From Theocolax elegans (Eukaryota; Arthropoda; Insecta; Hymenoptera; Cerocephalidae): a stretch of 64,000 bases of DNA. Position numbers and translations under genes: made by a program. The DNA lies in NCBI GenBank assembly GCA_026168455.1, contig CM047426.1, forward strand, positions 66,493,342-66,557,341, written 5' to 3'. Under the pieces are notes generated by a model. The model did no database searches. It saw nothing but the letters and a program-made list of their open reading frames with translations, and was not told the DNA's origin. Positions 11,548-23,234 of this stretch are shown in pieces. Within the stretch, counting starts at the first letter, position 1, and each line of letters begins with the position of its first letter.

Positions 11548-11916
11548 ATGGATTGGGCTTCGATTAGATATAGATCCGAAAATTCCACCACCGGCAAGAA
11601 TCTGTTGGAGCTAGACGTGATTCTCACCCAGCTAAAGAAGCTGCTACCAAGTGAGAACGGGAGCGCCGGGAGTTGCAAACCAGGAATTCCCAAGAGTGGA
11701 CGGTTGTTTGCTCAGAAAAAGAAACCGTCGAACCGGACCGGAGAGCAGAGGGGTCAATACGAGAAGTCCCGCGGCGGAAAGAGCGCGGAAGGAGAGCCAA
11801 GCAGGACGCCCTTTGATCCGAGCAAACCTATTTCCTGCAATGGGTGCGGTAAGCTTGCGTATTTCCGCCGCCATTGTCCTGACTGCAATAAGGAAAACGC
11901 CTCCGGGAGCGGCTAA
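11548..11916 (+). pseudogene. Gypsy gag C-terminus with altered zinc knuckle
   Basis: The frame runs MDWASIRYRSEN, a Lys/Arg/Gly-rich stretch, and a nucleocapsid-type motif CNGCGKLAYFRRHC near its end. The expected C-x2-C-x4-H-x4-C pattern is present except that the histidine is tyrosine. It would pack the element RNA in virus-like particles. It lies just upstream of protease and its C-terminal two thirds are repeated at 13330-13545. Confidence 0.6.
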
Positions 11917-13170
11917 ACGGGACTCAGGCCAAACCCGAGGGCCAGAGAGTCCCCGAGATGCCCAGAACCTCGGGCCCATGGAATTCACGAGACCGCGCGG
12001 AGCTCATTCGCGGCGGAATAGACTCGATGAAGCCAGAGGAGCATAGAAAGGGAATCGATTCCCAAGATTCTATTCCTCAAGGTCAGCAGGATCCACACCG
12101 GAGCTACCGTCCAGAGGATGAGACACGCTAGTGGCTCCAAGCGGAAATTGGCGATTTCCGAATCAGAACCCTGTATGATCCAGGAACTTCGACGACGGTA
12201 ATGGGGTCTAATGGCCTCACAATCGCTACCGCCCTGGGAAAATCGCACTCTACTGAAAACGCGGGGAGAGTGAAATTGGCTGATGGACATGCACAACTAC
12301 TGAGTGGGCACGTATTGTTGCCTTTCACCATCGGTGATGAGACCAAGGAGCTCAGGGTTGCCATTATGCCAAATCTGGACGCCGAATGTTACGTAGGAGT
12401 CAATTTCGTACGTGCATTTCGTGCAGTTTTAGACCCAGACGCTGATCAGCTGTTCCTCAAAAGCAGCAAAGCCCACAACCAGTTAGAGGTTGCTAGCTTG
12501 GACAGGGGTACGGCTTCCTTGTCGTCAGCAGGGGTTGCTGACGCAACCGACAGTCAACGCGAGGAATTGCGTCAGCTGTTGGACCGAGTTCTATCCAACA
12601 CCATGCCAAAGATCGGTCGATCTCACGACGTCGAGCACACAATCGACGTCGAATCAACCAAGCCGATCAAGCAGCGGTACTACCCGGTCTGGGACAAAAT
12701 CCAAGAAGAAATGCACCGCCAAGTGCAGGAGATGCTTGACTCCGGGGTCATTGAGCCCTCGACCAGCGGGTGGTCCAGCCCAGTGGTGATGGCGAGAGAG
12801 GATGACTATTCTAGACGGTTTTTTATCGACTTCAGGAAAGTCAACGCAAAGGTTCGCTATATCTCCACTCTCGACATGAATTGCGCCTATCATCAGATAC
12901 CGTTGCAAGTCGAGTCGCGCCCTATTACTGCTTTCACAGTTCCCGGATTGGGACTGTTCCAGTTCACGAGGATGCCGTACGGATTGGCATACGTGAGGGC
13001 GACCTTTCAACGGATGATAGACCAAGTCGTAGGACCAGACCTGACGCTTATGCTTACCTTGATGACATTATCCTCGTGTCGGAGACATTCGAGGATCATA
13101 AGCGTTACCTAGAGGAAGTCCTTAAAAGACTGGCAGAAGCTTGACTTTCAATAAACCGGGATAAGTGCGT
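11671..13170 (+). repeat. 1.5 kb tandem duplication, copy 1
   Basis: This 1500-bp block (gag end, protease, part of reverse transcriptase) is repeated as 13297-14799. By eye the copies are essentially identical; the clear difference is a 3-bp insertion in copy 2 near 13541. Copy 1 continues into 126 bp of further reverse transcriptase sequence (13171-13296) that copy 2 lacks. Confidence 0.9.
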
Positions 13171-13296
13171 TTTTTGTAAGTCGGAGGTTAAATATCTTGG
13201 CGTACTGGTAAACCAGTCTACTGAGTACGACTGACGGAGTACGTCCCGATCCCGCCAAAATAGAGCCGATAAAAGAGTGTCCGGCTCTGAAAAACG
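12129..13296 (+). pseudogene. Gypsy protease and reverse transcriptase, copy 1
   Basis: An aspartic protease comes first (active-site-type LYDPGTSTTVM, then DAECYVGVNF). Reverse transcriptase follows: WDKIQEEMHRQVQEML, SGVIEPSTSGWSSPVV, FIDFRKVNAKV, LDMNCAYHQIPL, FQFTRMPYGL. A segment between FRKVNAKV and RYISTLDM is missing relative to normal gypsy RT. A frameshift before the catalytic AYLDDIIL puts that motif in another frame (about 13050-13080). The connection region FCKSEVKYLGVLV follows at 13171-13215 before an in-frame stop. Non-functional. Confidence 0.8.
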
Positions 13297-14799
13297 AGTT
13301 GCAAACCAGGAATTCCCAAGAGTGGACGGTTGTTTGCTCAGAAAAAGAAACCGTCGAACCGGACCGGAGAGCAGAGGGGTCAATACGAGAAGTCCCGCGG
13401 CGGAAAGAGCGCGGAAGGAGAGCCAAGCAGGACGCCCTTTGATCCGAGCAAACCTATTTCCTGCAATGGGTGCGGTAAGCTTGCGTATTTCCGCCGCCAT
13501 TGTCCTGACTGCAATAAGGAAAACGCCTCCGGGAGCGGCCCCTAAACGGGACTCAGGCCAAACCCGAGGGCCAGAGAGTCCCCGAGATGCCCAGAACCTC
13601 GGGCCCATGGAATTCACGAGACCGCGCGGAGCTCATTCGCGGCGGAATAGACTCGATGAAGCCAGAGGAGCATAGAAAGGGAATCGATTCCCAAGATTCT
13701 ATTCCTCAAGGTCAGCAGGATCCACACCGGAGCTACCGTCCAGAGGATGAGACACGCTAGTGGCTCCAAGCGGAAATTGGCGATTTCCGAATCAGAACCC
13801 TGTATGATCCAGGAACTTCGACGACGGTAATGGGGTCTAATGGCCTCACAATCGCTACCGCCCTGGGAAAATCGCACTCTACTGAAAACGCGGGGAGAGT
13901 GAAATTGGCTGATGGACATGCACAACTACTGAGTGGGCACGTATTGTTGCCTTTCACCATCGGTGATGAGACCAAGGAGCTCAGGGTTGCCATTATGCCA
14001 AATCTGGACGCCGAATGTTACGTAGGAGTCAATTTCGTACGTGCATTTCGTGCAGTTTTAGACCCAGACGCTGATCAGCTGTTCCTCAAAAGCAGCAAAG
14101 CCCACAACCAGTTAGAGGTTGCTAGCTTGGACAGGGGTACGGCTTCCTTGTCGTCAGCAGGGGTTGCTGACGCAACCGACAGTCAACGCGAGGAATTGCG
14201 TCAGCTGTTGGACCGAGTTCTATCCAACACCATGCCAAAGATCGGTCGATCTCACGACGTCGAGCACACAATCGACGTCGAATCAACCAAGCCGATCAAG
14301 CAGCGGTACTACCCGGTCTGGGACAAAATCCAAGAAGAAATGCACCGCCAAGTGCAGGAGATGCTTGACTCCGGGGTCATTGAGCCCTCGACCAGCGGGT
14401 GGTCCAGCCCAGTGGTGATGGCGAGAGAGGATGACTATTCTAGACGGTTTTTTATCGACTTCAGGAAAGTCAACGCAAAGGTTCGCTATATCTCCACTCT
14501 CGACATGAATTGCGCCTATCATCAGATACCGTTGCAAGTCGAGTCGCGCCCTATTACTGCTTTCACAGTTCCCGGATTGGGACTGTTCCAGTTCACGAGG
14601 ATGCCGTACGGATTGGCATACGTGAGGGCGACCTTTCAACGGATGATAGACCAAGTCGTAGGACCAGACCTGACGCTTATGCTTACCTTGATGACATTAT
14701 CCTCGTGTCGGAGACATTCGAGGATCATAAGCGTTACCTAGAGGAAGTCCTTAAAAGACTGGCAGAAGCTTGACTTTCAATAAACCGGGATAAGTGCGT
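13297..14799 (+). repeat. 1.5 kb tandem duplication, copy 2
   Basis: Second copy of 11671-13170. It begins in what is otherwise RT connection sequence and ends at GATAAGTGCGT, where sequence jumps directly to LRRFLGMASW coding (14805 on). The join therefore deletes the 13171-13296 segment. Confidence 0.9.
13330..14799 (+). pseudogene. Gypsy gag end, protease and reverse transcriptase, copy 2
   Basis: Carries the same nucleocapsid motif (13330-13545), protease and RT motifs as copy 1. It also carries the same internal RT deletion and the same frameshift before YLDD (13830-14741 and 14510-14773 are the two frames). Shared lesions mean the element was already dead before this block was copied, or that the block is an assembly duplication. 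Confidence 0.8.
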
Positions 14800-14804
14800 A
14801 TTAA

Positions 14805-16259
14805 AACAGCTTCGCCGTTTCCTCGGTATGGCTTCTTGGCATAGGCGATTTATGCCGGATTACGCGACAATCGCAGAACTTGACGCGTTTAACCAAGAAG
14901 AACCAGCGGTATGAGTGGCTTGATGAGCAAGAGCAAGCCTTCCAACAGCTCAAAGCCGTCTTAATGACAGCACCGATTCTGCAGCGTCCCGTCCCAAATG
15001 GGCAGTACATACTGCAGACAAACGCCAGTGACACCGGTATAGGGGCTGTGCTACTCCAACTCGTGGATGGAGACGAGAAAGGTTTGGAGTACACAAGTCG
15101 GATCCTGCCCACATCCGAGAGGAATTACAGTGTCACCGATCGAGAATGTTTAGCCGTTGTCTGGGCAATAAAGAAGTTCAGGCAGTATATAAACGGTTAC
15201 GAGTTTCGAGTCGTAACCAACCACAACAGTTTGCGTTGGCTCTGTAATATGCGCAACCCAACGAGTCGTCTGGCAAGATGGGCTCTCGAACTCCAAGCGC
15301 ACACCTTCACGATTGAGCACAAGAAAGGTGCGCTTAATCATGTTCCAGACGCGCTCTCCAGAATGTATGAAGAGGGGGAGCCGACGATAGCCTCGGTCTC
15401 TTGGAGCGACACCACTGTTGACCCGTGGTATCTCTCATGGGTAAAGGATGTATCAGAGAGACCACGGGAATTCCCCGAATGGAAAGTAGTAGGGGGAAAT
15501 CTATATACTTACCGGCCTGAGCCCACCTTAGAAAACGTCATGAAAGACACCGAGGCATGGAAGATGATAGTGCCTCGAGAGAATCGCACGTCGATTCTAA
15601 GAGAATGTCACGACGATCCAACTGCTGGCCACTTAGGTCGCGAAAAGACATTCGCACGGGTTGCCAGATTATACTATTGGCCCCGATACTACGCGGAGGT
15701 AGGTGACTACGTGCGGAAATGTCAAATCTGCCAGCAGTGTAAGGTAGAGCAGCAACCGCCTAGAGGCCTAATGGGCCGTAGAGTAGTCGAAAGACCATGG
15801 CAGGTAGTCGCAGGTGATGTGACTGGACTATTACCTCGCTCTACCCACAGATTCGAGTACATTCTAGTCTTCCAGGACTTATTTACGCGCTGGATTGAAG
15901 CGGTCCCAATTAGAAAAGCAAACGCAAAGACCATAGTAAAAAAGTTACACGAGCGTGTCCTCATGCGTTTCGGCACGCCGGAAGTATTTCACTCCGATAA
16001 TGGGACCGAGTTCAAAAACAAGATGGTCGACGACTATCTCAAAGAGAAGGGAGTGTACCATACGACGACACTTCCTTACCACCCTCGAGCATACCCCGTA
16101 GAAAGGTCGAACCGCACGCTTGAGACAATGGTAGCTTCGTACATCGAGGAAAAGCATACCAGCTGGGACGAAAAGCTACCGGAATTAGTGTTTGCGATAA
16201 ACACAGCGGTTCAAAGCTCGACAAGGTGGAGCCCGGCAATGTTAAACTACGGTCGATAG
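14805..16259 (+). pseudogene. Gypsy RNase H and integrase
   Basis: After the RT tail LRRFLGMASW come RNase H and integrase in one frame from 14880. RNase H shows LQTNASDTGIGAVLL, ERNYSVTDREC and VVTNHNSLRWL: two catalytic positions that are aspartate in active enzymes (TDAS and TDH) are asparagine here. Integrase shows the zinc-binding HDDPTAGHLGR with CQICQQC, and a catalytic core with AGDVTG, SDNGTEF and VERSNRTLE, so D, D and E are present. The frame ends at a TAG (16257-16259), after which it continues in register. It would insert element cDNA; in this copy RNase H is presumably inactive. Confidence 0.85.
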
Positions 16260-16916
16260 CCAGAGCCACCTAGCACGGACCGGCGAGAGCAAGAAGAGCT
16301 TGCACAAGAACGGTTTGATCAGCAGCGGCTTCAGGACTGGTCTGAGAGACAGTCCAGGCTAACCGAGTTGCACAAAGTGGCTTCCGAGAATGCCGCCGCG
16401 GCTCAAGCGAGACAAGCCGTATATTTCAACGTCGGGCGTCGAGACGAAAACTTTAAGATAGGCGATCTTGTTCGGAAAAAGAACTGGGTCCAGTCTTCCA
16501 GCGCTGACAAGACAACCTCTAAGTTGGTAACGAAGTATGTAGGCCCATACGTAGTTGTCCAGACAAAAGGCTCAAACACGTACCTTATTCAGGACGGGCA
16601 AGGCGACGAGGTGATGATACACGCCGAACATCTCAAGCCCTACGTGCCCGACAATGGAATGCCTCTGGCCGAAGTAGACGACGTCGCCCAACCGACGATG
16701 GACGGAGAGGCGCCTCCTGCGAGCGAAGACACCCCGAGCGAAAAAATGTACTCTCCGGCCGCTCCCAGCGGGGAGCCGAGGCACACAGCGAGCATTTCGC
16801 CGAAAACCGCTAGGGTGGTCGTTCGTCCGACAAACAGGGCCATAGAACCGCGCGCCTGCATTACGGAATTAGAACAGAAGCGTGGTAGGGGTCGTCCAAG
16901 GAAGAACCCGAAATAA
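16260..16916 (+). pseudogene. Gypsy integrase C-terminal domain, separated by a nonsense codon
   Basis: In the same frame as the preceding gene and separated by one TAG. It contains FKIGDLVRKKNW, KLVTKYVGPYVVV and YLIQDGQGDEVMIHAEHLKPY, the SH3-like end of gypsy integrases. An acidic/proline-rich tail and a final RGRGRPRKNP follow, the last resembling an AT-hook. A possible internal start is at 16368, but reading in register from pol is more likely. Confidence 0.7.
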
Positions 16917-18195
16917 GGGAATACCCGGACAGCACCAAGGCTAGCAGCCGACACCCATCTCTGAAGCTTCTTTTTAATTAAACTCTCCTCTGCCACGAAA
17001 CGAGAAAAATGAGAGCCCCTAGCTCGTTGTGGACGACTAGATCTCAGAAGTTCCGTGGCCAAAGATTGGGCATCCGAGCACTTTCCCGATCCTGCACCCG
17101 CGAAACTCAGATACACACGTCCAGTGTACGTACTACACTGTACACATACTCTTATGCGTATGAAGCTATACCTTATAACAAGCGCGAGTGACGACCGGAA
17201 AAGCACGTAGGTGATCGGGAAAGCCCGCGCGTAAGCTGCGTAAGGACCAATAATGGTCCGACGCGCAAGCTGACTGAGGAGAGTATAGAAAGTTTATGCG
17301 AGTCATCACGCATAGACACGTCGCGTGTAACGCCTTCATTGCTAAGTCATGGCAAGAGAAAAAAAATCGTTGTCGCGGATTCTTGCTCGGGTTCTGGGTT
17401 TCGCGCCGTGAAGGACGAGTGACTTTGTGGAGTGAGTGTGCTGGTGTCGAGCGCACAGCTCCAGCGACTCCCAGGAACCTGCGAGGTCGGCAAAGTTGCC
17501 GCGCGCGAGAGCCCGACGGAGAGAGGGGAAACAGGCGAAGTCAAACGCATCGACGGGGAAAATCAAGGTACGTGGTGCACCACTCGCGAGCCGCCGAAGC
17601 CGTTAAGACTCTCTCTTTACGGCTATATCGTTAAGAAGGTTCGGCGGAGAAAGCGACGGCGAGGAAGCTAACGGGCAACCGCGTACGCGTGCTAAAGAGA
17701 GCAAAAGTGCGAGTAATCCCGGTGGTTACACCTCGTCGCGAGACCTCACGCGGCCTATATACGGCCTTTGTAATTTCTTTGTTCCTTTCTTTATTCTATG
17801 TTAAACTAAATTTATATTTCTTAATAATAAATAAAAATTCATATGTAATCAATATCCGAGTACGAGTTTAATTATTGATTACCGGCGTACGTTATTCCCG
17901 TTATCCCGAATACCGCCCTCTCCGTTTTAGGAGCGGTCGAGGTAAACTTACCGCGAATTTATCCCTTTTATTCGCGGTCCTTTTCAGCTCACAACGTTTT
18001 AGCTGTACAAAGATGCGAGATCGGCAAGTGATCTCGCGGTTGCTAACGGACATCGCAACGGTAGGTCGTGCGCGGGGTTCACCGCTTTCAATCCGTCGCG
18101 CACTTTCGGGGCACCGCCTAGGGAGTATAACTAGGCAGTGCCGTATCAACCGATCCCTTTACCCTCACCTACGCGGGAGATTGTACCCCGTTACA
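16917..18195 (+). mobile_element. 3' untranslated region and probable 3' LTR of the gypsy element
   Basis: No pol sequence remains after 16916. The block is GC-richer than its flanks, contains an AATAAATAAA-type polyadenylation signal at about 17825 and ends with CCCCGTTACA at 18195. Its tail (CCGAATACCGCCCTCTCCG near 17905) resembles the tail of the LTR at 23717-24803 (GCGAATACCGCCATGCCCC), so the two belong to related LTR families. A start at TGTAACGCC (17326) is possible, giving an LTR of about 870 bp. The matching 5' LTR was not found, so the limits are inferred. Confidence 0.4.
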
Positions 18196-18289
18196 ACTTA
18201 CAATAGTTTCACATTAAAATTACAAATACTATAACTACACTATCCTACACTATAACTACAAGTACTGTTACGGTTTTATCGTCTTTTAA

Positions 18290-18987
18290 ATTTCCTCGGT
18301 TTCCCACTCTCCGACATTAGCAGGCTTTTGCTTTATGTTGAAGAGAGTCTTCATCATCTCTCCAACGCTGATCATAAGTGCAGGTACAGACAGTGGGACA
18401 CTATTTGATGATGATGTAGGTATCTGATGTGTTACTAAGTGTTCACCTTGCTCGGAAGGTTATGGAGATTCAGGTGAAGTCTGATCTCCTATGCACTTGC
18501 ATTCTTGACGAACACATTCGCAACATCTAAATTTATTACACTTTTTGCAGCTTTCCCATCTACTGCTTCGTGTGACCCTTTTTAAAATCTTATTGCACAA
18601 TACACACGATATACCTTGCACTGGATATTTGTCAAATTCAAACTACTTTTTTTTTTTAAAACTTTGTTTAAAACTAATAGTATGTAAATAGTGTTGTAGT
18701 GTAGGTTTTTGCGACTCTAATTTTTCTAATATATCAATTAATTCAGTTACTTTATTTGTACTGATTCTAATTAATAAATTATTTTTATTAATTAATCGTG
18801 TCACGTTTTTGATCCGTTTATTCAAATAATCGAATTCTTTACTAGACGAGGACCACGACATGGTTGTATCCGAGGTAAAGCAAGAACTGAGCGGATGAAA
18901 ATCGGTGACCGAAAAGTTGAACTTCTTAAATATTTTATATAAAATATCCTTTTCATTATTACCGACATAATATGGAGAATAAAACAA
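18290..18987 (-). pseudogene. Cys-rich protein gene at the left edge of the Polinton, broken by stops
   Basis: On the minus strand a frame opens at 18987 (MFYSPYYVGNNEKDIL), has helical, charged middle sequence, meets an in-frame TAG at 18643-18645, and continues in the same frame into a cysteine-rich module with CVLCNKILKRV, ESCKKCNKFRCCECV and QECKC. This is a C-x2-C ... C-x2-C ... CC-x2-C arrangement suggesting zinc binding. A TAA at 18460-18462 follows, and the frame stays open to about 18290 (PALMISVGEMMKTLF). I do not recognise the family. It is transcribed away from the polymerase gene. It could be a divergent early gene of the Polinton or an independent relic. Confidence 0.4.
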
Positions 18988-19200
18988 TATATACCTATAA
19001 AAAATGAAACTGATCTTACATCAGTTTGAAAGATGATCATACCGATAGCTGAGTACAAGTAAATATGTGACTGAAAAGTAACCCTCTTAAAAATATACTA
19101 CATAAATTATGGTTTTAATTATCATTGATACGATACTTGTAAAAATGGAAGTGATCTACACCTATTCGAATAAAGATCAGAACAACAGGATGTAGTAAAA
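18880..19200. repeat. Diverged direct repeat of ~160 bp
   Basis: Sequence around 18893-19015 (GTGACCGAAAAGTTGAACTTCTTAAA ... AAATGAAACTGATCTTACAT) recurs in diverged form at 19060-19190 (GTGACTGAAAAGTAACCCTCTTAAA ... AAATGGAAGTGATCTACAC). It may be subterminal repeat material of the Polinton. Confidence 0.4.
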
Positions 19201-19497
19201 ATTTATTTTTTCAAATGAACTATCAATTCGGAGAACTTTCTAATAAAAAAGAGAAACGAATATGATAATGGTGTGGAATCAATATTTATTTTAGTTACGT
19301 ACTAAACTTTACAAACGTTGTTTAAATAAATATGATCACACCATACCTTAAAAAGCATGGTTATATTTCCTTTCAAGAATCGAAATAATCAGCTTGCAAA
19401 AAAATTAATCAAAACATCCTGAGATGGAGACACAACAGCTAAGTTCAAGAGTCCTTATTTTAGATAAGTTTGTTCAATAAAAGGGGCAGCGTCCTCG

Positions 19498-19791
19498 TTG
19501 TACGTTTTAGTTACAATGAGACCTCAGCTTAGATCATTCATAAATCCTTTTTACGCATCAAGAATGACGGAGACTGCACAGTTAATTTTTCGTAAAATAC
19601 TAATTAAATTCGCACGTATTTTAAAAAATCAGAATAATGTGATTAAAAGAAAATGCAATATTGCATCGTTCCAACGAATTACAGTTTCGAGAGAACTTAG
19701 AGTGCTTGAAAAAGAATTAAAAATTTTATTAAGTTTTTGCGGGCCGCGTAAAATAGCCAAAATTTTTAATAAATTATTTAGAGCATCATAA
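19498..19791 (+). other. Unrecognised basic open frame upstream of the polymerase
   Basis: A 97-codon frame rich in Lys/Arg/Leu (ELRVLEKELKILLSF) followed, past stops, by a short stretch containing NVYHLRRMINEHEEEE. It precedes the polymerase on the same strand and could be the eroded N-terminal part of that gene or a small separate Polinton gene. No domain recognised. Confidence 0.3.
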
Positions 19792-20149
19792 ATTGCAACA
19801 AAATGTGCGGTGGAGTATACACGTCATAGAGGGTTTCAAAATGTTTATCATCTACGTCGAATGATAAATGAACACGAAGAAGAAGAAGGTAAGTGAATTC
19901 AAATTGATTTACGTTTTTTAAAAAAAACAGAAGAAGTGTACATAATTATATAAATCGTGTCAATGTTCTTTGCTTCTCAAAAAATAAGTTTACGAGTTTA
20001 TATGAGTCGACTCGAGCTGCTGTAACCTGATCTTCATAACCGAATTTTAATTTTTCTTTTTTGTTAATTTTGAAAAAAAAGTTGATTTTTATTTTACCAA
20101 TCGATTTCATTTTGTCTAAATAATATGTAGTTCAAAAATCAGTTCTCTA

Positions 20150-23100
20150 TCTTTGTTAGTGTAAAAGTTATCAATGGTTAATAATAAAAGTAGTTCTAAT
20201 TATCGTAGCAATAGTTATTTACGATAATGAGACTTTAGGAAGCGGTGTACCTGCTTTTTTCGATGGTCGGCCATACGTAAACGAAAATAGTAATGGCATT
20301 CGGGGTAATATAAATATTTTATACGACTCTAACGCGTGACATTTTAATACGATTTTAAATTTAACTGCAGCAGCAGGATCAAGATTCTTTTGTGAATTTT
20401 GCAATAAAAAGTATACATACATAAATTCGCATAAGTGTACAGTCAAGTGTGCTCGGTGCTTAGTATCACCTCCTTGTGCGTCGGAAAGTAATGCGTCAGT
20501 TACGTGTAATGATGGCTGTCGAGCATTTTACAATCAACATTGGTTTAATAATCATAAAAGGGATGGTAGTTATAAAAAAAATAATAAAAAATTGTGTGAT
20601 TTTGTAAAAATGTGCTCTAATTGTTGTAAAGTTTTTAATGTATATAGAGGGAAATACGAATGCGGTCAAAATTACTGTAATTTATGTCATTCAAAACATA
20701 ATGTGAATGATTTGTGCTATATTCAACCAATATAACATATTTAAAGTACGATAACATCTTCAAAGAAAAATCTGTTCATTTTTTATGATTTCGAAACGCG
20801 TCAAGATTCTTCATATCGCGGTAACCGCAACATACAAATACATATACCAAATTTATGTGTAGTTCAACAAGTTTGCAATAACTATATGCATAAATCAGAT
20901 ATTCATGAAAATTGTGAAACATGTGGAATACGCGAATATATTTTTTGCAAAGATCCAGCTAAAAATTATTTGTATCGCTCATAATACCCGAGCATTCGAT
21001 GCGCAGTTTATTCTTCGTGAAATTGTTGAGAATATGTCCTTAATTCCAAATGTTATCTTAAATGGTAAAAATATTATAATGATACAATGTGGACGAACAA
21101 AATTTACCGATAGCTTGAATTACTTCCACATGAGACTTAGTGCTTTACCGGCTGCATTTGCGTTACCTCCTTCCGCAAAAAGGGTTATTTTCCGCATTTA
21201 TTCAATACGGTAGAAAATCAAAATTACATTGGTTATTTACCCGATCCAAAGTATTACGCGCCAGATTCCATGTCGAGTAGCGAACGGAAGGCATTTTACG
21301 CGTGGTATAATGAAACTTTGCCGTCTTATGAATTCAATTTTCAAACAGAAATCGTAGAATATTGTTGTATGGATGACGAGATTTTGAGACTTGCTTGCAT
21401 CGCATTTCGAAAAATATTTTTAGAATCTGGAAATACATGTCCATTTACGGAAGCTACCACTGTAGCATCAGCTTGCTCGATTGTATTGAGAAAAAATTTT
21501 TTACGTAAAAATACTATCGGAGTATTTCCGTATGGAGGATATAGGCGAGTAGATAAACATTCTCAAAAATCTTTGCAGTGGTTAGTTTATTGTGAACGAG
21601 AACTCTGCCGGGAAATCATTCATGCTGGTAGAGCGCGTGAGTTTATGTTACCCGAACGGTTTCGCGTTGATGGTTACCTTCCTCCGAATGAAAATAAGTC
21701 AAATGAAAAAGGGATCGTTTTTGAGTATCAGGACTGCCACACACATGGTTGTCCGAAATGTTTTGACAAATTTATAGATCGTAAAATGGCATACGGTCGT
21801 ACAATGAACGAAACTTACGAAAATACGTGTAAAAAAGTTGAAAAAATAAAAGATTTAGGATATGAAGTGCGTGAAATGTGGGAATGTGAGTTTGACGAGT
21901 TAAAAGTACACAATTCGGAAATTAGAAAATTTGTAGAACATCACCCAATAATGTATAGATCCATTTTGAATCCACGAGATGCTTTTTTTGGGGGTAGAAC
22001 AGAAAATATCGTTGCTCGACGCTCTGTTGAACCGGGAGAAAAAATTAAATATACCGACTCTTGCTTGCTTTATCCATATGTCTGTAAAAGAGGACGATTT
22101 CCTATTGGTCACCCACGCATTTATATTGGTAATGAATGTTCCGAGCTGTTAAATGATAATATAAATGACTTTTCCCGAATTATAGGGTTAGTAAAGTTTA
22201 AAGTTTTACCACCAAGAAATTCATTTATTCCTCTGTTACCTATAAAAATGCACAGTCGCCTACTATTTGCTCTTTGTCGATCTTACTGCGAAGAAATGAA
22301 TCAAAATGATTGTACTCATACTAATGAACGTGATCGGGAATTTTCCGGCACTTGGGTTGCTGACGAGCTGCGTAAAGCCATTGATCTTGGTTACAAAATT
22401 ACAGAAATATATATAGTATGGCAATATGAGATAACTCAGTATGATCAAAATACAAATACCGGTGGGCTTTTCGCGGATTATATAAATACTTTTTTAACAA
22501 TTAAACAAAGTGCTAGTGGTTGGCCTTCATGGTGCATCAACGAAGAGACAAAATAATTATATATTGATCAATATTTTAACAATGAAGGGGTACGATTAGA
22601 TATGGACAAAATTGAAAACAACCCTGGGTTGAGAGCGTGTGGCAAAATGAGTTTAAATTCTTTTTGGGGTAAATTCGGGCAAAAGAGTAAATTGAAACAA
22701 ACGCAAATTGTCAGATATCGAGAGGAATTGTTGAAAATAATAACGAAACCCGAAAAACAAGTCAACGAATTGTTACCTATCAATGACGAAATCTTGTATG
22801 TTAATTGAGAGTACAGAGATGAAGCTGTAACTGTATCGTCTCATACAAATGTTGTAATTGCAGCTTATACTACTGCTCAAGCAAGGTTAAAACTATACGA
22901 ACATCTAGAACAATTGCAAAGCCGTGTACTGCACTCCGATACTGCTCCTTGTACATTTATTTCACGTAATGATGTTAATGAATACGAACCTAGTTTAGGT
23001 AGTAAATTGGGTGATATGACGAATGAATTAAAATGTTATGGCGAGGGAGCGTATATTGAAAAATTTGTATCTGGGGGACCAAAGTTTTATGGAATGAGTA

Positions 23101-23234
23101 TTGTAACACCAAGTGGTGAAAAAATTGAGTGTTGTAAAGTTAAAGGTATAAATTTAAATTTTTGTAACAGTACAAAAATCAATTTCAAAAGTATTAACAA
23201 ACTGATTTCTGATGCCTTTGACAGAAGTACATAA
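20150..23234 (+). pseudogene. Polinton protein-primed family-B DNA polymerase (pPolB)
   Basis: A Cys-rich N-terminal region is visible first (FFCEFCNKKYTY, CARCLVSPPC, MCSNCCKVFN, CNLCHSKHN; 20380-20710), as in Polinton polymerases. The exonuclease domain follows: IFYDFETR near 20785, AHNTRAFDAQF near 20985, YCCMDDE near 21360. The polymerase domain shows motif A as DSCLLYPYV (about 22054) and motif B as KMSLNSFWGKFG (about 22645). Motif C, expected as a DTDS-type site, reads HSDTAPC (about 22930), so the second catalytic aspartate is lost. The longest intact stretch is 21270-22556; stops and frameshifts flank it. It would replicate the element from a terminal-protein primer. Clearly dead. 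Confidence 0.9.

Noticed and set aside
12128..14654. Several 70-170 codon minus-strand frames in the gypsy element
   Set aside because: Shadows of the plus-strand gag-pol; duplicated only because the DNA is duplicated.
10873..18195. TGTAACGGGGTA at 10873 and TACCCCGTTACA at 18184-18195 as matching ends of one LTR element
   Set aside because: The left word lies inside a protein-like minus-strand frame, no LTR copy follows it, and the flanks are not duplicated. Treated as coincidence; only the right end is kept as a possible LTR end.
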